Assembly (NCBI RefSeq): GCF_040954645.1
Contig: NC_092809.1
Location: 128,577,914-128,641,913, forward strand
DNA from: Diabrotica undecimpunctata
Taxonomy: Eukaryota; Arthropoda; Insecta; Coleoptera; Chrysomelidae
Length of the DNA: 64,000 nucleotides
Direction of reading: 5' to 3'
A program made the position numbers and the translations under genes. Position 1 is the first letter of the stretch. Each line of letters begins with the position of its first letter. The notes under the pieces are model-generated. The model ran no database searches and was not told the DNA's origin. It was given only the letters and a program-made list of their open reading frames with translations. Below are positions 44,990 to 55,329 of the stretch, in pieces.

Positions 44990-45560
44990 TGTAGTCTTTA
45001 AGAAGTCTATTAGAGTCTTGAGTCCGCTTGAACGGTTCAGTAGTTCTTTTAAACTGTGAGTTATATGTTGGCAATGCAAGTGGCCTGGTAGTGTTGACAT
45101 TCTGTGAGGATGTGTTTGATAAGCACATCCTCACAGAGTAATAGGAACACAACGGTAATAGGAATATCGTTGCAGTAAGAGCATAACTGTTGATCTGTAT
45201 TCTATCGTGTGTATTCTATCATCAATCTTCGTATTGCTATCTTCTCTTTTCTGTTCAGGGATGCTAGGAATAAATAGTTGTTAACATTAGTATGGTATTT
45301 TTCTGAGCTTTGTGTCTTTGGTGATCCAAAGTTCCTGCCACCTTCCTTGGATATTCCTTTTAAATTTTGATTTTAGATCTTCCTGGAGCTGTATGTTGTA
45401 GATTGGAAAGTTGGATGTAGATATTTCTTTTGCAGCGCTGTCAGCCATCTCATTTCCTTAGATGCCGATATGAGAAGGCACCCATATTATTGCTATTGAA
45501 CTCCCTCGGGAAGTGTGGCCATGGATCGATTCTATTATTTTTTGCACTAGGTGATGTTGA
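44990..45560 (-). pseudogene. LINE RNase H and C-terminal region (minus strand)
   Basis: Minus strand encodes SIAIIWVPSHIGI, stop, GNEMADSAAKEIST, the end of a Jockey/I-type RNase H domain (WVPSH.GI.GNE.AD). The C-terminus follows with CSYCNDIPI and HILTECQHYQ, the C..C....H....C knuckle. Stops are scattered. The knuckle region contains a perfect hairpin at 45102-45136. Confidence 0.75.
45102..45136. repeat. Perfect 13-bp hairpin
   Basis: CTGTGAGGATGTG pairs exactly with CACATCCTCACAG around a nine-base loop, within LINE coding DNA. Confidence 0.85.
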
Positions 45561-45599
45561 TTAAAACTATTTTCTAACGAATGAATTGCGAATAACGAA

Positions 45600-45690
45600 T
45601 AAACTTACTTTAACCTTTAATTGTAACTTATTCCCATTTAAATAGTAACTACTTTAAAATGCCACAAGAAAATAGCTTCAGAACACTTTT
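45600..45690 (+). mobile_element. Penelope-like 3'-end fragment
   Basis: TTAACCTTTAATTGTAACTT, TTCCCATTTAAATAGTAA, then AAAATGCCACAAGAAAATAG and CTTCAGAACA. This is the terminal sequence of the family seen intact at 48420-48499. Confidence 0.8.
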
Positions 45691-45694
45691 AAAT

Positions 45695-46230
45695 CAACTT
45701 TTAAAAGAACTTTTAAATCAGCTCTATGATTCCTTGCTAGAAGGTGAAATGAAAATAAATATATCTAAATTCCAGAGGATGACAAATCTTCTATCCAGCG
45801 AAATATACGCGTAGGAACAAGATTCATAGACCAGCTGATGATCTATCAATATCTAGGACACGAAATTCGAATAGGAAACGATAACTAAACCGTTGAGTTT
45901 CTCCGTCGAATAAGACTGACTTGGGCAGCCTTCGGTAGGTTAAACCACATTTTCAAATCTTCCGACATACCAATATGTCTTAAAAGAAAAACCTTTAATC
46001 AGTGTGTTTTGTCAGTGTTGACTTAAGGAGTGAAAACCTTGACCATGACAAGGAGAACAGCGCAAAAGATCCGTGTGGCTCTAAGAGTTCATCGTCACAC
46101 ATCGCCAGAGGTCGTCCACCAACACGTTGAAATGCGAGAGGCACAAGATCAAAACAGATGGAAAATTATGAAGGAGATATATGTCCAGCAGTGGGCAAGC
46201 CAAAATTGTATGATGGCCACTTAGCACATT
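45695..46230 (+). pseudogene. LINE 3' relic
   Basis: Pieces across frames: MKINISKFQRMTNLL, FIDQLMIYQYLGHEIRIGND, SSDIPICLKRKTFNQCVL, GVKTLTMTRRTAQKI, then ARGRPPTR after an internal deletion. They match the same LINE type as 26.66-27.3 kb (YLGHEI..G.D, LKRK.F..CV.PVLT, basic GRPPTRW). Confidence 0.65.
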
Positions 46231-46239
46231 GCAATAGTA

Positions 46240-46620
46240 TATGATGTGTATTGCAGTATTTTCTGTACCATGGTTCATTCACCTTAATTATTTTGTATAG
46301 GAATTTTCTTAAACGACAATGTCCAGTCACCATCCCGGTGAACGTTTTAATCTATCGTTTATTGGGATTCATCAAATTGTCCGAGAAATTTTTAACGGGC
46401 TCTTCATTTTTTTTTTTGATGATTTCTTTTCAGCCACTTCTGCTGAGCCACTCAAGGAACCCTGTTCCTTGCTGCATCTTTGGTGATTTACATAATGGTT
46501 CTGAGCCTACAAAGATTTCTGACGAGCCTTATTTTGCCAAGAAATATGCTCGTTTAGTTCCGAGCACTCCTTCATGATCCAGCATCCATATTTTTACTTC
46601 TTTATATTTGTTTGTTCTTT
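46240..46620 (-). pseudogene. LINE RNase H tail (minus strand)
   Basis: Minus strand gives WMLDHEGVLGTKRAYFLAK, GSSEIFVGSEPLC and, further on, GMVTGHCRLRKFLYKI. These correspond to the WVPGH.G..GNE.AD.LAK..S segment and the following LTGHC.L...L motif of Jockey-type elements, with substitutions and a stop. Confidence 0.65.
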
Positions 46621-46779
46621 GTTTTCCCTCTCTGTATAGTGATCCTATTCCTCCTATAATTTCTTTTGTTTCTTTTTATCATTTATATTGTATTCTTTAG
46701 TTTTCTGTTGATTGAATTTTATGAATTTTGGTCTTTGTGTTGTGGCATATTTTATTATTCGTTTTCCTGTGGATTTCAT

Positions 46780-47352
46780 CTTTGTTTCAGTCACAAATCA
46801 ATCCCAAACCGGAACCTGTGGAGGAAATCTTATATTATCGCTCTACTCAAATCTGTAAAAGATCGATCGAAAGCTAAAAGTTATCGCCCGAACTCATTAC
46901 TATGCCGCCTTTTCAAAATCATTGAGCTTATGGTCCTAAATCGCATACAACCAACCATAGAAGAAACTGTGATCCGGGAATAAGCCGGTTTTCGCCCTGG
47001 CCGATCCTGCTATGGCAAAATCCTCAATCTGATTTAAAATATTAAGGATGGCTTTAAAACGTAAAAAAACTGGTTTATAAAATGTACAAAATGATAACTA
47101 CTGCAGAACTGTCAGTTTTATGTAACATTCCAAAACCAAAACAGCCACTGGAGAACAAAGAAAAGAACAGGTTGGCCCAGAGTAATGAACTACCTCTCCT
47201 GCTATTCAAAATCTACACCAACGACCAACCAATACATTATGAAACAAAGCAATTTATATACGCAGATGACACAGCTATTACTGCACAAGGAATATCTTTT
47301 GTGAAAATTCAGGGCAAATTTTTAAGATCAATAGAAAACGTGAAAGTTTACT
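46780..47352 (+). pseudogene. Jockey-like LINE RT, 5' piece before Penelope-like insertion
   Basis: SYIIALLKSVKDRSKAKSYR, PNSLLCRLFKIIELMVLNRI, a stop, AGFRPGRSC, then LPLLLFKIYTNDQPIHYETK and QFIYADDTAITAQGISF (catalytic YADD). The segment with the first catalytic Asp (normally FVDLSAAYDTV) is missing between ILNLI and NCQFYVTF, so the RT was already crippled. The protein is then cut by the Penelope-like insertion and continues at 48513. Confidence 0.8.
47340..47352. repeat. Target duplication of the 47.4-kb Penelope-like element, left
   Basis: GTGAAAGTTTACT recurs at 48500-48512. Confidence 0.85.
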
Positions 47353-48499
47353 TACTATTTAAATGGGAATAAGCTACAATTAAAGGTTAAAATAAGTTTA
47401 TTGACGTTTCAATTTCCACTTCGGAAATCGTTCTCAAAATACAAACATTAGTAAATTAAACAAATTTTGTTTTTTGTTACTTAGTGAAAAATTTTTTTTT
47501 GTCTAAAACCAAACCTAACAATGAACAAGAAAGGACAAAGAATTGCATTTATAAAATACCTTGTGGATGCGATCAGTTTTATTTAGGTGAAACATCAAGA
47601 CCATTAAATGTTAGAATAAGTGAACATCAATCCTATATTAAAAATAGAGACTTTGATAGATCTCAAATCTGTAAACACGCATGGGATAATGAACATAGGG
47701 TTCAATGGAATGATTCAAATATAGTCCTAAAAGAAACGGATGGTAAAAAGAGAAAAATCAAAGAAGCGGCTCTAATTATGCTAAATGAGACCAATTGTGT
47801 CGCGAATTCCTCGGCAGAATGTAGTAGGATCTGGTTACCCATATTGAAAGAGGAAGTTATTAAAAGGAAAATACCAGTATTGGTAAGTCAGTAACATATA
47901 GAGAATACATCATTTATGTTTTTTAAATAACAAACATATAAAATCGGAATTTGGTGTTCATTGAAGGTAAACTAAATGCACGATCAAATACTTACCATGT
48001 CGGGATAGTATTATGAGGTTTTTTCCTGGTTTTTCCCTCATAATTTACTACGGAATCACTAACAGGAGAATTTTACTGTCATCATGGTATGTATTTGTCT
48101 TTTTAAAGACGAATTACATTTTATGATCTTTTCCGACGGATATTCTCAAGTTAAAGTTGATTTCATGTAATCGAATGAACTATCTTATAAGTAAAGTCGT
48201 CCCAGGAACGCAACTCAACAATATTGGCAATATCATTTTAAAGTCGTCTACTTTAAAATGTATAAGGTATGTCTGAATTGTCAATATAGATGAGTCAGAT
48301 AAAATTAAATTATTAGAAGAATTTTTCACTAAGTAACAAAAAACAAAATTTGTTTAATTTAATAATGTTTGTATTTTGAGAACGATTTCCGAAGTGGAAA
48401 TTGAAACGTCAATAAACGTATTTTAACCTTTAATTGTGGCTTATTCCCATTTAAATAGTAATTAATTTAAAATGCCACAAGAAAATAGCTTCAGAACAA
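47353..48499 (+). mobile_element. Penelope-like element, short copy with inverted terminal repeat
   Basis: The left ~150 bp (47353-47505) is an inverted copy of the right end (48325-48470). Between them are only the GIY-YIG endonuclease (47505-47894) and 3' untranslated DNA. A 13-bp target duplication on each side, and a LINE frame that reads on across the junction, prove the insertion. The 3' terminus is AAAATGCCACAAGAAAATAG followed by CTTCAGAACAA. Confidence 0.9.
47484..47894 (+). pseudogene. Penelope-like GIY-YIG endonuclease domain
   Basis: Same domain as at 17.05-17.46 kb, differing at few residues (CGCD for CECD in the CxC insertion). It keeps NCIYKIPC, FYLGETSRPLNVRISEH and CKHAWDNEHRVQW and has no internal stop. 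The first residues are encoded by the inverted terminal copy and are not part of the native protein. No RT is attached, so the copy is non-autonomous. Confidence 0.85.
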
Positions 48500-48512
48500 G
48501 TGAAAGTTTACT
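48500..48512. repeat. Target duplication of the 47.4-kb Penelope-like element, right
   Basis: GTGAAAGTTTACT, matching 47340-47352. Confidence 0.85.
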
Positions 48513-49150
48513 ATAAACGAAATCACCTGAAGCCAAATCCCCCAAAATATAGGTAATCGCTTTCCATTCAAATAACAAAGCAGCTGACAAAAAGTTTTGT
48601 GGTCGAGGCAGGAATAAGAGCACTACTAAACCTCAAAATACCCAAACAGTACCCAGATCCCTTACATACAAATACTATTGTAAGAACACAAAGATAAAAG
48701 TCATATCAGTGACAGTATCATAAAAAAATGACAGCTACAGCTAGGAGTGCTCATCCATATGTCCTAAGTATCTGAGCGCTTGCACTAAGTTTTTGCTGAG
48801 TAGTACACGGCTCTAGTCTAGAGACTCTCAACCCACGCTTCGAATGTGGACACTGCTCTTAATGAGATAGATCGAATCATTACAGATTGTCTTAGACCTA
48901 CCCCAATCCCTAAAATCTTCTCCATCGCAAGAATAGCTCCATCTAAGGTCAGAAGAACCATTGTCGCAGGGGTCGAGAAAGTGAAACAAGTCATCCCCTG
49001 CATTATCACACCAAACAACCCACTCGACTGAAGTCACGCCGCAGTTTCCTTCATCGCACAAAATAGTTAAAGACCTCACAAAGCGAACTAAAGAAAAAGC
49101 TTTGGAGCTGGTAAGACCCACAATCTCTAGTCGACCATAAGGGTCGAACT
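48513..49150 (+). pseudogene. Jockey-like LINE, 3' piece after Penelope-like insertion
   Basis: Continues VYYKRNHLKPNPPK in the sense of the RT cut at 47352, then MTATARSAHPYVL, HASNVDTALNEIDRIITDC, LRPTPIPKIFSIARIAPSKV and RRTIVAG. The LNE..RIITGCL.PTP......AGIAP..IRR pattern is the Jockey-type region after RT. Stops are present. Confidence 0.8.
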
Positions 49151-50224
49151 TACTTCTTTTCATGTAGAAACCTCCAAACCGGCTGCGGAGTGGAATGACC
49201 CACTAAGTACAATTTGAAAAAGTTGGTCTACGCTGAAGATAATCTTCATCAATGACCATCTGCCGGTGTGCGAACACTTACAACAAACCTTTACCCAAGT
49301 CCTAAAGCAAGCCAACGAAAGAGCTATGGATGTCGTAAAGCACTGGAAGCTCTCAATTTGTAAAGTGTTTTTGTTTTTCCATTTGGGCTCAGTCATGTCC
49401 ATTTTTTTCGCGGTTTTTTATCGAAGAAAGTGTACATTACAAATAACCTCGTTTTTTATAAAATTTTAACGCATTACACCTCTTTGGTTTCTGTTACCTA
49501 TTACAATTTTTTAAGATAAGAGTCAAATATAATACAATATATTGAACAATGCGTAGAACAGAATGAGGTATATCCAAAGTCAAAGAAAAATTAGTTCAAT
49601 ATCGTGGTTTAGGACCGTTTGGTCTGTCATGAACTGTAATCAATTATAGCATAATCTGAAACAAAATAGCCCAAATGACATGAAACTAAAAAAAAATGCT
49701 GAACTAATCTTCCTTTGCAGTCAAGAACGGCCCTGGATTCGTCTTGACGTTTTTGTTAGTTCCACTGCAGATGGCACAGACGCGTCAAAGAAACACGTCG
49801 TACTGGATTGTTTCTTATCTCTAACTGTGTATTGTGTAGTGTGATACTTTTCGTACACATTTTATCACATTACGAGCATTCATACATTTATCATTATGCA
49901 ACGGATGTCAAAGGCGTCACTATTAATTGTTTTTCGGAGAACATAGTTTTCAGAGAAGGTGTAATTTATTGTTTGTTCATTCATTCACATTAAGTTAGCG
50001 ATAACTCGTTTATACAAATCATCCAGGTAAAAATAATAAATGTGAAATGTTATTTATTAGTAAATTTCCGTACTCTCACATAGATTATACATATTTAAAA
50101 ATATTATTTTTTTAGTGGTTACCTAAGTTATTTTAAACTATTCTTCATAGTCATCATGTCCAAGATACTCTAGAAGTCAGGGTGGTTGAGTATGTCCCTT
50201 AGGTACTTTAACATTTTTTATGTT
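49151..50224. other. LINE tail relics and unassigned AT-rich DNA
   Basis: A weak continuation of the LINE C-terminus is possible to about 49370 (plus frame LQQTFTQVLKQANERAMDVV). From 49440 to 50224 nothing was recognised. Confidence 0.3.
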
Positions 50225-51440
50225 TTTTTGTGCATAGCTTCCGTCAAATAATTTGTTATTAATAATTAAATTGTTTAAATGATTGTATTCCCTAAACTAT
50301 TAGAGACATGTAATTTTACCAAAATAAAAATTGTACCTTTTAAAAAAATTAACAAAATAGCGTTTGGTAAACTTTTATTCGATTGTTAGAACCGAAGTTA
50401 AAATCCTCTCATTTTTAAGACAATTATTTCAGTTAAAAAAAAACGTTGCAATAGTACTTTATCTTAATTAATAAAAAAGTTATAACAATTAAAATTAAAA
50501 ATTTCACTAAAAAGTTGGGAATTAATTTGTTTATGAAAGATTTAAACAAAATTAAGTTATAAATCTAGTTAATGAAAGTTATAAAATACCTCAAATCGAA
50601 CATTTTAAGCTTTATTTAAAATTCCTATGTTAATTTTTGAGCAAGATTTGTATAGAACTTTTAATAACGCGCTCTGAGGCGCACGGTCAGCTCGCAGCGA
50701 ATATAAACCAAAACATACGTAAAATCCTAAATTCAGAGATGCATATTACTTTATCAATATAAATAAAAATGTTATAGCAGCATATGTTAAAATTTTCGTT
50801 AAAAAGTGGTGAATTAATTTGTTTATAAGTGTTTTAAATAAAATTGAGACATAAAGATCGACAGTTTGGATATAGAACAATTCAAAACAAACAAGATATT
50901 GAAAATTACGCGCGCCCGCATTCGCTGCGAGCTGACCGTGGGCCTCAGAGCAGAGCGCGTTATTGCGTTACTAACAGTCCCATATCTTGGTCAAAAATTA
51001 ACATAGAAACATTTATTAAAGCTTAAAATGTTTATTGTAAGTTGTTGCATAACTTTCATTAGCCAGATTTTTAAAGTTTAAAGCTTAATTTTATTTAAAT
51101 CAACAAATAAACAAATTAATTCGCAACCTTTTAGCGAAATTTTTAATGTTTAAATGTTATAACTTTTTATTAATGAAGATACTGCAAAGTTCTTTTAAAG
51201 CTGTAATAGTTACCTTTAAAATAAGGGGATTTTAAAAGTTAATCGCATGTATAAAAGCTTAGTTATACTTGGAAAATCCCCAACGAATTTCTCTTTTGCA
51301 ATTGTGTTTCACGAAATTTGTTATAACTCTGGTTCTAATAATCGGATCAAAGTTTACCAAACGTCATTTTGTTCATATTTTTTTCATTTAAACAATTAAA
51401 TTGTTCATAACAATTTATTTGATGGGTTTTCAGTATGGTA
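50225..51440. mobile_element. Large foldback, ~460-bp diverged arms
   Basis: Left arm ~50225-50702 and right arm ~50920-51440 are inverted copies. Anchors include GCGTTTGGTAAACTTT (left) versus AAAGTTTACCAAACGTC (right), AATTAATTTGTTTAT, TTCTATGTTAATTTTTGA and CACGGTCAGCTCGCAGCGAA at the inner end. The 217-bp centre contains a third, direct copy of the 'GAATTAATTTGTTTAT' block. No coding. The arms are clearly diverged, so it is older than the 27.4-kb foldback. Confidence 0.75.
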
Positions 51441-51538
51441 CCGTAGAAAAATCGAATCTACGCACCAAAAAACATAAGAAAACGTCAAGGTAATGAGGGG
51501 ATCATGGGGAGGGAAGTGCATACTAAACACATTGAAAG

Positions 51539-51917
51539 ATCGCTGTGAAATTTTCATTATTAGAGCCTAATCTTTAAAAGCTATAACACGAAATTTCGAT
51601 TTTGAGTTTTGGCAACAAATACGAGGCATTTGAAATATGCCTAAAAAACACTGAATTCAAACTCCCATATTTCAAAAGAACATCACGTCACCCAGGAAAA
51701 TACCTCAATGAAAACGGCATTAGATGTAGTTTGTAGCTGAAATTATGTAGTTTCAGAAAACGTACCTGTGCAATCAAAAAGAAGCAGTTTTAAATATCTT
51801 AGATCGTTTGTAATGTGAAAGTTGTCTCAAATTTGTTGCCAAAACTCAAAATCAAAATTTCATGTTAAAGCTTTTGAAACTTAGGCTCTAATAAGGGAAT
51901 TCCATAGCGATCGATTA
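51539..51917. repeat. Inverted repeat pair, ~80-bp arms
   Basis: ATCGCTGTGAAATTTTCATT with TATTAGAGCCTAA and GATTTTGAGTTTTGGCAACA on the left is inverted at 51832-51917. The spacer is ~210 bp. The right arm lies partly in the 355-bp duplicated block. Confidence 0.75.
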
Positions 51918-52192
51918 ATAGAAATGATAAATTTTATTGATCTCATAAGATTCGTAAAAAATGACAAAAGCGCGCTTTATTTGTTTAACAACTTATAGAA
52001 ACTTACTTCATTAGCGGAAAAATGCAAAAATTGAGTACGAAAGCGACTCTCTTTACCTTTAAAAAACATTTTAATTTTTGACGATAGGACACTCTGATCA
52101 AAAGATATCGAATTTTTACCGTCCAGTTAACACAAATTATATAAAAAAAATATTTCACGCGCGTAACTGACACTTAAAATCGCCGGTCGCTT
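51838..52192 (+). repeat. 355-bp exact duplication, left copy
   Basis: Identical, base for base, to 54872-55226. The two copies bracket the tandem array. Confidence 0.95.
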
Positions 52193-52302
52193 GTAACGTT
52201 ATAAACGTCACATCTCTATTAATTTATATTTTAATAATTATTTCATTTTAATTTCTTTATTAATTTATTAATTTCTTTATCTTCAGTTTAATTTTTACTA
52301 TT

Positions 52303-53331
52303 TTTTTGTTTATAAAAATAGTTGGCGCCCCTGTTTTTCCCTTCTTCCTCTGTCTTTATTTTCTCTCTTTCTGTCCCATAGAATAAATATTTGCCCTCTC
52401 ACTTTTGTTCGGCAGACTATTCTGTTCTGTGTTGACTGACAAGCTAGTTTCATGATATCTATACCAACATTCTATGACATCTGTGCTAACTTCATTCAGT
52501 CTCCCACTTTCTGTCAAAACAACTTTTCTGTAGTGGGATTATTTTTTGCCTCTTTTTGAAATTTATAAAAGAAGGCAAAAATTATTATAAGACTCATTTT
52601 TATGGTCTACAACTTCTCTTGGGGTAAGTACTTTCATTGTGATATTTATTCTATAATCCTGACCGCATTTCCAATGTAACCTTACTTTCTTTCGAAAGCA
52701 CATTTTTTTTTCTGATATATGCATTAGGACTCTTTAACAGAATTTAACTAAGTAGTAACATTCATATTTCATTTTATCCTTGCCATACGCTATTTGTTTA
52801 AGTGTAATTTTGTAAGATGGCAAGGAAGTTAAACCTTTCTTTTTGATGTGTTTCTAATGCATGTTGTTTCTTATCCTTTTAGTTTATTGGAGATATAAAA
52901 CTTATTGGTTTACTGGACAATTTAATTGGTTTATTGGTTTTATTGGCATATTTGGAGTTCAATAATTGGTCCGGACATACAGCCACGTGTGACTGCAGCT
53001 CTCCAGAAGCCACAACTTCTAATTGGAGGATCCAACAGCTAGAACACACAAGCCGCCCATCGAAGCAATAAGTAACACTTATAACTGTTAAGCTTTGGCA
53101 GGGTTAATTATTGTTTTTTTTATTGATTTAAATAAATATGATTGGTTAAAATTTTGTCTTATTTGCTATCAACTGAGAACTCAGGTTCAATCCCTAGTTA
53201 AGACAAGACGAACTCACCCTTGAGATACTGAGCTAGGCAAGGTATAGACGATAAGCTCCCATGGTTGATTGAGGTATTATTTTTACAATAGTATTTCAAT
53301 TCTCTTTGGTAGTCTTATCGTTACAGGTTAC
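52303..53331 (+). repeat. Array unit 1, retains the intron
   Basis: Contains TTGGCGCCCC near the start (TGGCGCCC resembles a tRNA-Lys-type primer-binding site, though the following bases do not match one), then pyrimidine-rich DNA, exon 1 end CTTGGG, the intron, and a 3' part ending TCGTTACAGGTTAC. Confidence 0.85.
52624..52882 (+). other. 259-bp spliceosomal intron in unit 1
   Basis: Donor CTTGGG|GTAAGTAC, acceptor TATCCTTTTAG|TTTATTGG, and a CTAAT branch-point candidate about 25 bases before the acceptor (52854-52858). Units 2 and 3 read CTTGGG|TTTATTGG with nothing else changed, and 1029 minus 770 equals 259. Confidence 0.92.
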
Positions 53332-54101
53332 TTTTTGTTTATAAAAATAGTTGGCGCCCCTGTTTTTCTCTTCTTCCTCTGTCTTTATTTTCTCTCTTTC
53401 TGTCCCATAGAATAAATATTTGCCCTCTCACTTTTGTTCGGCAGACTATTCTGTTCTGTGTTGACTGACAAGCTAGTTTCATGATATCTATACCAACATT
53501 CTATGACATCTGTGCTAACTTCATTCAGTCTCCCACTTTCTGTCAAAACAACTTTTCTGTAGTGGGATTATTTTTTGCCTCTTTTTGAAATTTATAAAAG
53601 AAGGCAAAAATTATTATAAGACTCATTTTTATGGTCTACAACTTCTCTTGGGTTTATTGGAGATATAAAACTTATTGGTTTACTGGACAATTTAATTGGT
53701 TTATTGGTTTTATTGGCATATTTGGAGTTCAATAATTGGTCCGGACATACAGCCACGTGTGACTGCAGCTCTCCAGAAGCCACAACTTCTAATTGGAGGA
53801 TCCAACAGCTAGAACACACAAGCCGCCCATCGAAGCAATAAGTAACACTTATAACTGTTAAGCTTTGGCAGGGTTAATTATTGTTTTTTTTATTGATTTA
53901 AATAAATATGATTGGTTAAAATTTTGTCTTATTTGCTATCAACTGAGAACTCAGGTTCAATCCCTAGTTAAGACAAGACGAACTCACCCTTGAGATACTG
54001 AGCTAGGCAAGGTATAGACGATAAGCTCCCATGGTTGATTGAGGTATTATTTTTACAATAGTATTTCAATTCTCTTTGGTAGTCTTATCGTTACAGGTTA
54101 C
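53332..54101 (+). repeat. Array unit 2, intron absent
   Basis: Matches unit 1 outside the intron with about one base change (TTTCTCTTC for TTTCCCTTC, shared with unit 3). Joined to unit 1 and unit 3 through TTACAGGTTAC. The 75-codon minus-strand frame in this unit recurs in unit 3 and has no recognised domain. Confidence 0.9.
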
Positions 54102-54866
54102 TTTTTGTTTATAAAAATAGTTGGCGCCCCTGTTTTTCTCTTCTTCCTCTGTCTTTATTTTCTCTCTTTCTGTCCCATAGAATAAATATTTGCCCTCTCA
54201 CTTTTGTTCGGCAGAATATTCTGTTCTGTGTTGACTGACAAGCTAGTTTCATGATATCTATACCAACATTCTATGACATCTGTGCTAACTTCATTCAGTC
54301 TCCCACTTTCTGTCAAAACAACTTTTCTGTAGTGGGATTATTTTTTGCCTCTTTTTGAAATTTATAAAAGAAGGCAAAAATTATTATAAGACTCATTTTT
54401 ATGGTCTACAACTTCTCTTGGGTTTATTGGAGATATAAAACTTATTGGTTTTCTGGACAATTTAATTGGTTTATTGGTTTTATTGGCATATTTGGAGTTC
54501 AATAATTGGTCCGGACATACAGCCACGTGTGACTGCAGCTCTCCAGAAGCCACAACTTCTAATTGGAGGATCCAACAGCTAGAACACACAAGCCGCCCAT
54601 CGAAGCAATAAGTAACACTTATAACTGTTAAGCTTTGGCAGGGTTAATTATTGTTTTTTTTTATTCATTTAAATAAATATGTTTGGTTAAAATTTGTCTT
54701 ATTTGCTATCAACTGAGAACTCAGGTTCAATCCCTAGTTTAAGACAAGACGAACTCACCCTTGAGATACTGAGCTAGGCAAGGTATAGACGATAAGCTCC
54801 CATGGTTGATTGAGGTATTATTTTTACAATAGTATCTCAATTCTCTTTGGTAGTCTTATCGTTACA
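54102..54866 (+). repeat. Array unit 3, intron absent
   Basis: Like unit 2 but with about eight private substitutions or single-base indels. Ends at TCGTTACA and lacks the GGTTAC joint. Confidence 0.9.
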
Positions 54867-54871
54867 CATTG

Positions 54872-55226
54872 GCCAAAACTCAAAATCAAAATTTCATGTT
54901 AAAGCTTTTGAAACTTAGGCTCTAATAAGGGAATTCCATAGCGATCGATTAATAGAAATGATAAATTTTATTGATCTCATAAGATTCGTAAAAAATGACA
55001 AAAGCGCGCTTTATTTGTTTAACAACTTATAGAAACTTACTTCATTAGCGGAAAAATGCAAAAATTGAGTACGAAAGCGACTCTCTTTACCTTTAAAAAA
55101 CATTTTAATTTTTGACGATAGGACACTCTGATCAAAAGATATCGAATTTTTACCGTCCAGTTAACACAAATTATATAAAAAAAATATTTCACGCGCGTAA
55201 CTGACACTTAAAATCGCCGGTCGCTT
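54872..55226 (+). repeat. 355-bp exact duplication, right copy
   Basis: Offset of 3034 bp from the left copy with no mismatch found. Confidence 0.95.
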
Positions 55227-55329
55227 CAATCGTTGTTTCTGACAGAACGGTTGATTCTACAGCTAATAAAAATTTTTGTTAAGATATATCTCATCTACAT
55301 TTCTTGTTTGAAACATTTTTTTATGCCGT

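Larger units (their letters stand above)
52192..54866 (+). mobile_element. Tandem array: one intron-containing and two spliced units
   Basis: The array starts TGTAACG and ends CGTTACA, a 7-bp inverted terminus reminiscent of LTR ends. A unique 111-bp head (52192-52302) is followed by unit 1 (52303-53331, 1029 bp), unit 2 (53332-54101, 770 bp) and unit 3 (54102-54866). Units are about 99% identical except that units 2 and 3 lack 259 bp, exactly the GT-AG segment at 52624-52882. No protein domain is recognisable in any frame. Each unit has a TATAAAAATAG near its start, a second TATAAAA near the exon 1 end and an AATAAA later. It is probably a non-coding retroelement; its class is unknown. Confidence 0.85.

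Noticed and set aside
46666..46983. Plus-strand hydrophobic N-terminal stretch before the Jockey-like RT
   Set aside because: T-rich translation upstream of the RT motif. The RT similarity starts only at about 46780, and there is no signal-peptide context.
52321..52332. TGGCGCCC as a genuine tRNA-Lys primer-binding site in each array unit
   Set aside because: Only eight bases match and the following bases do not continue a tRNA 3' end. It is also not directly after a TG...CA repeat end.
53592..54589. Two 75-codon minus-strand frames, one in each spliced array unit
   Set aside because: They duplicate because the units duplicate. They are antisense to the inferred transcript, have no domain and differ by one residue only.
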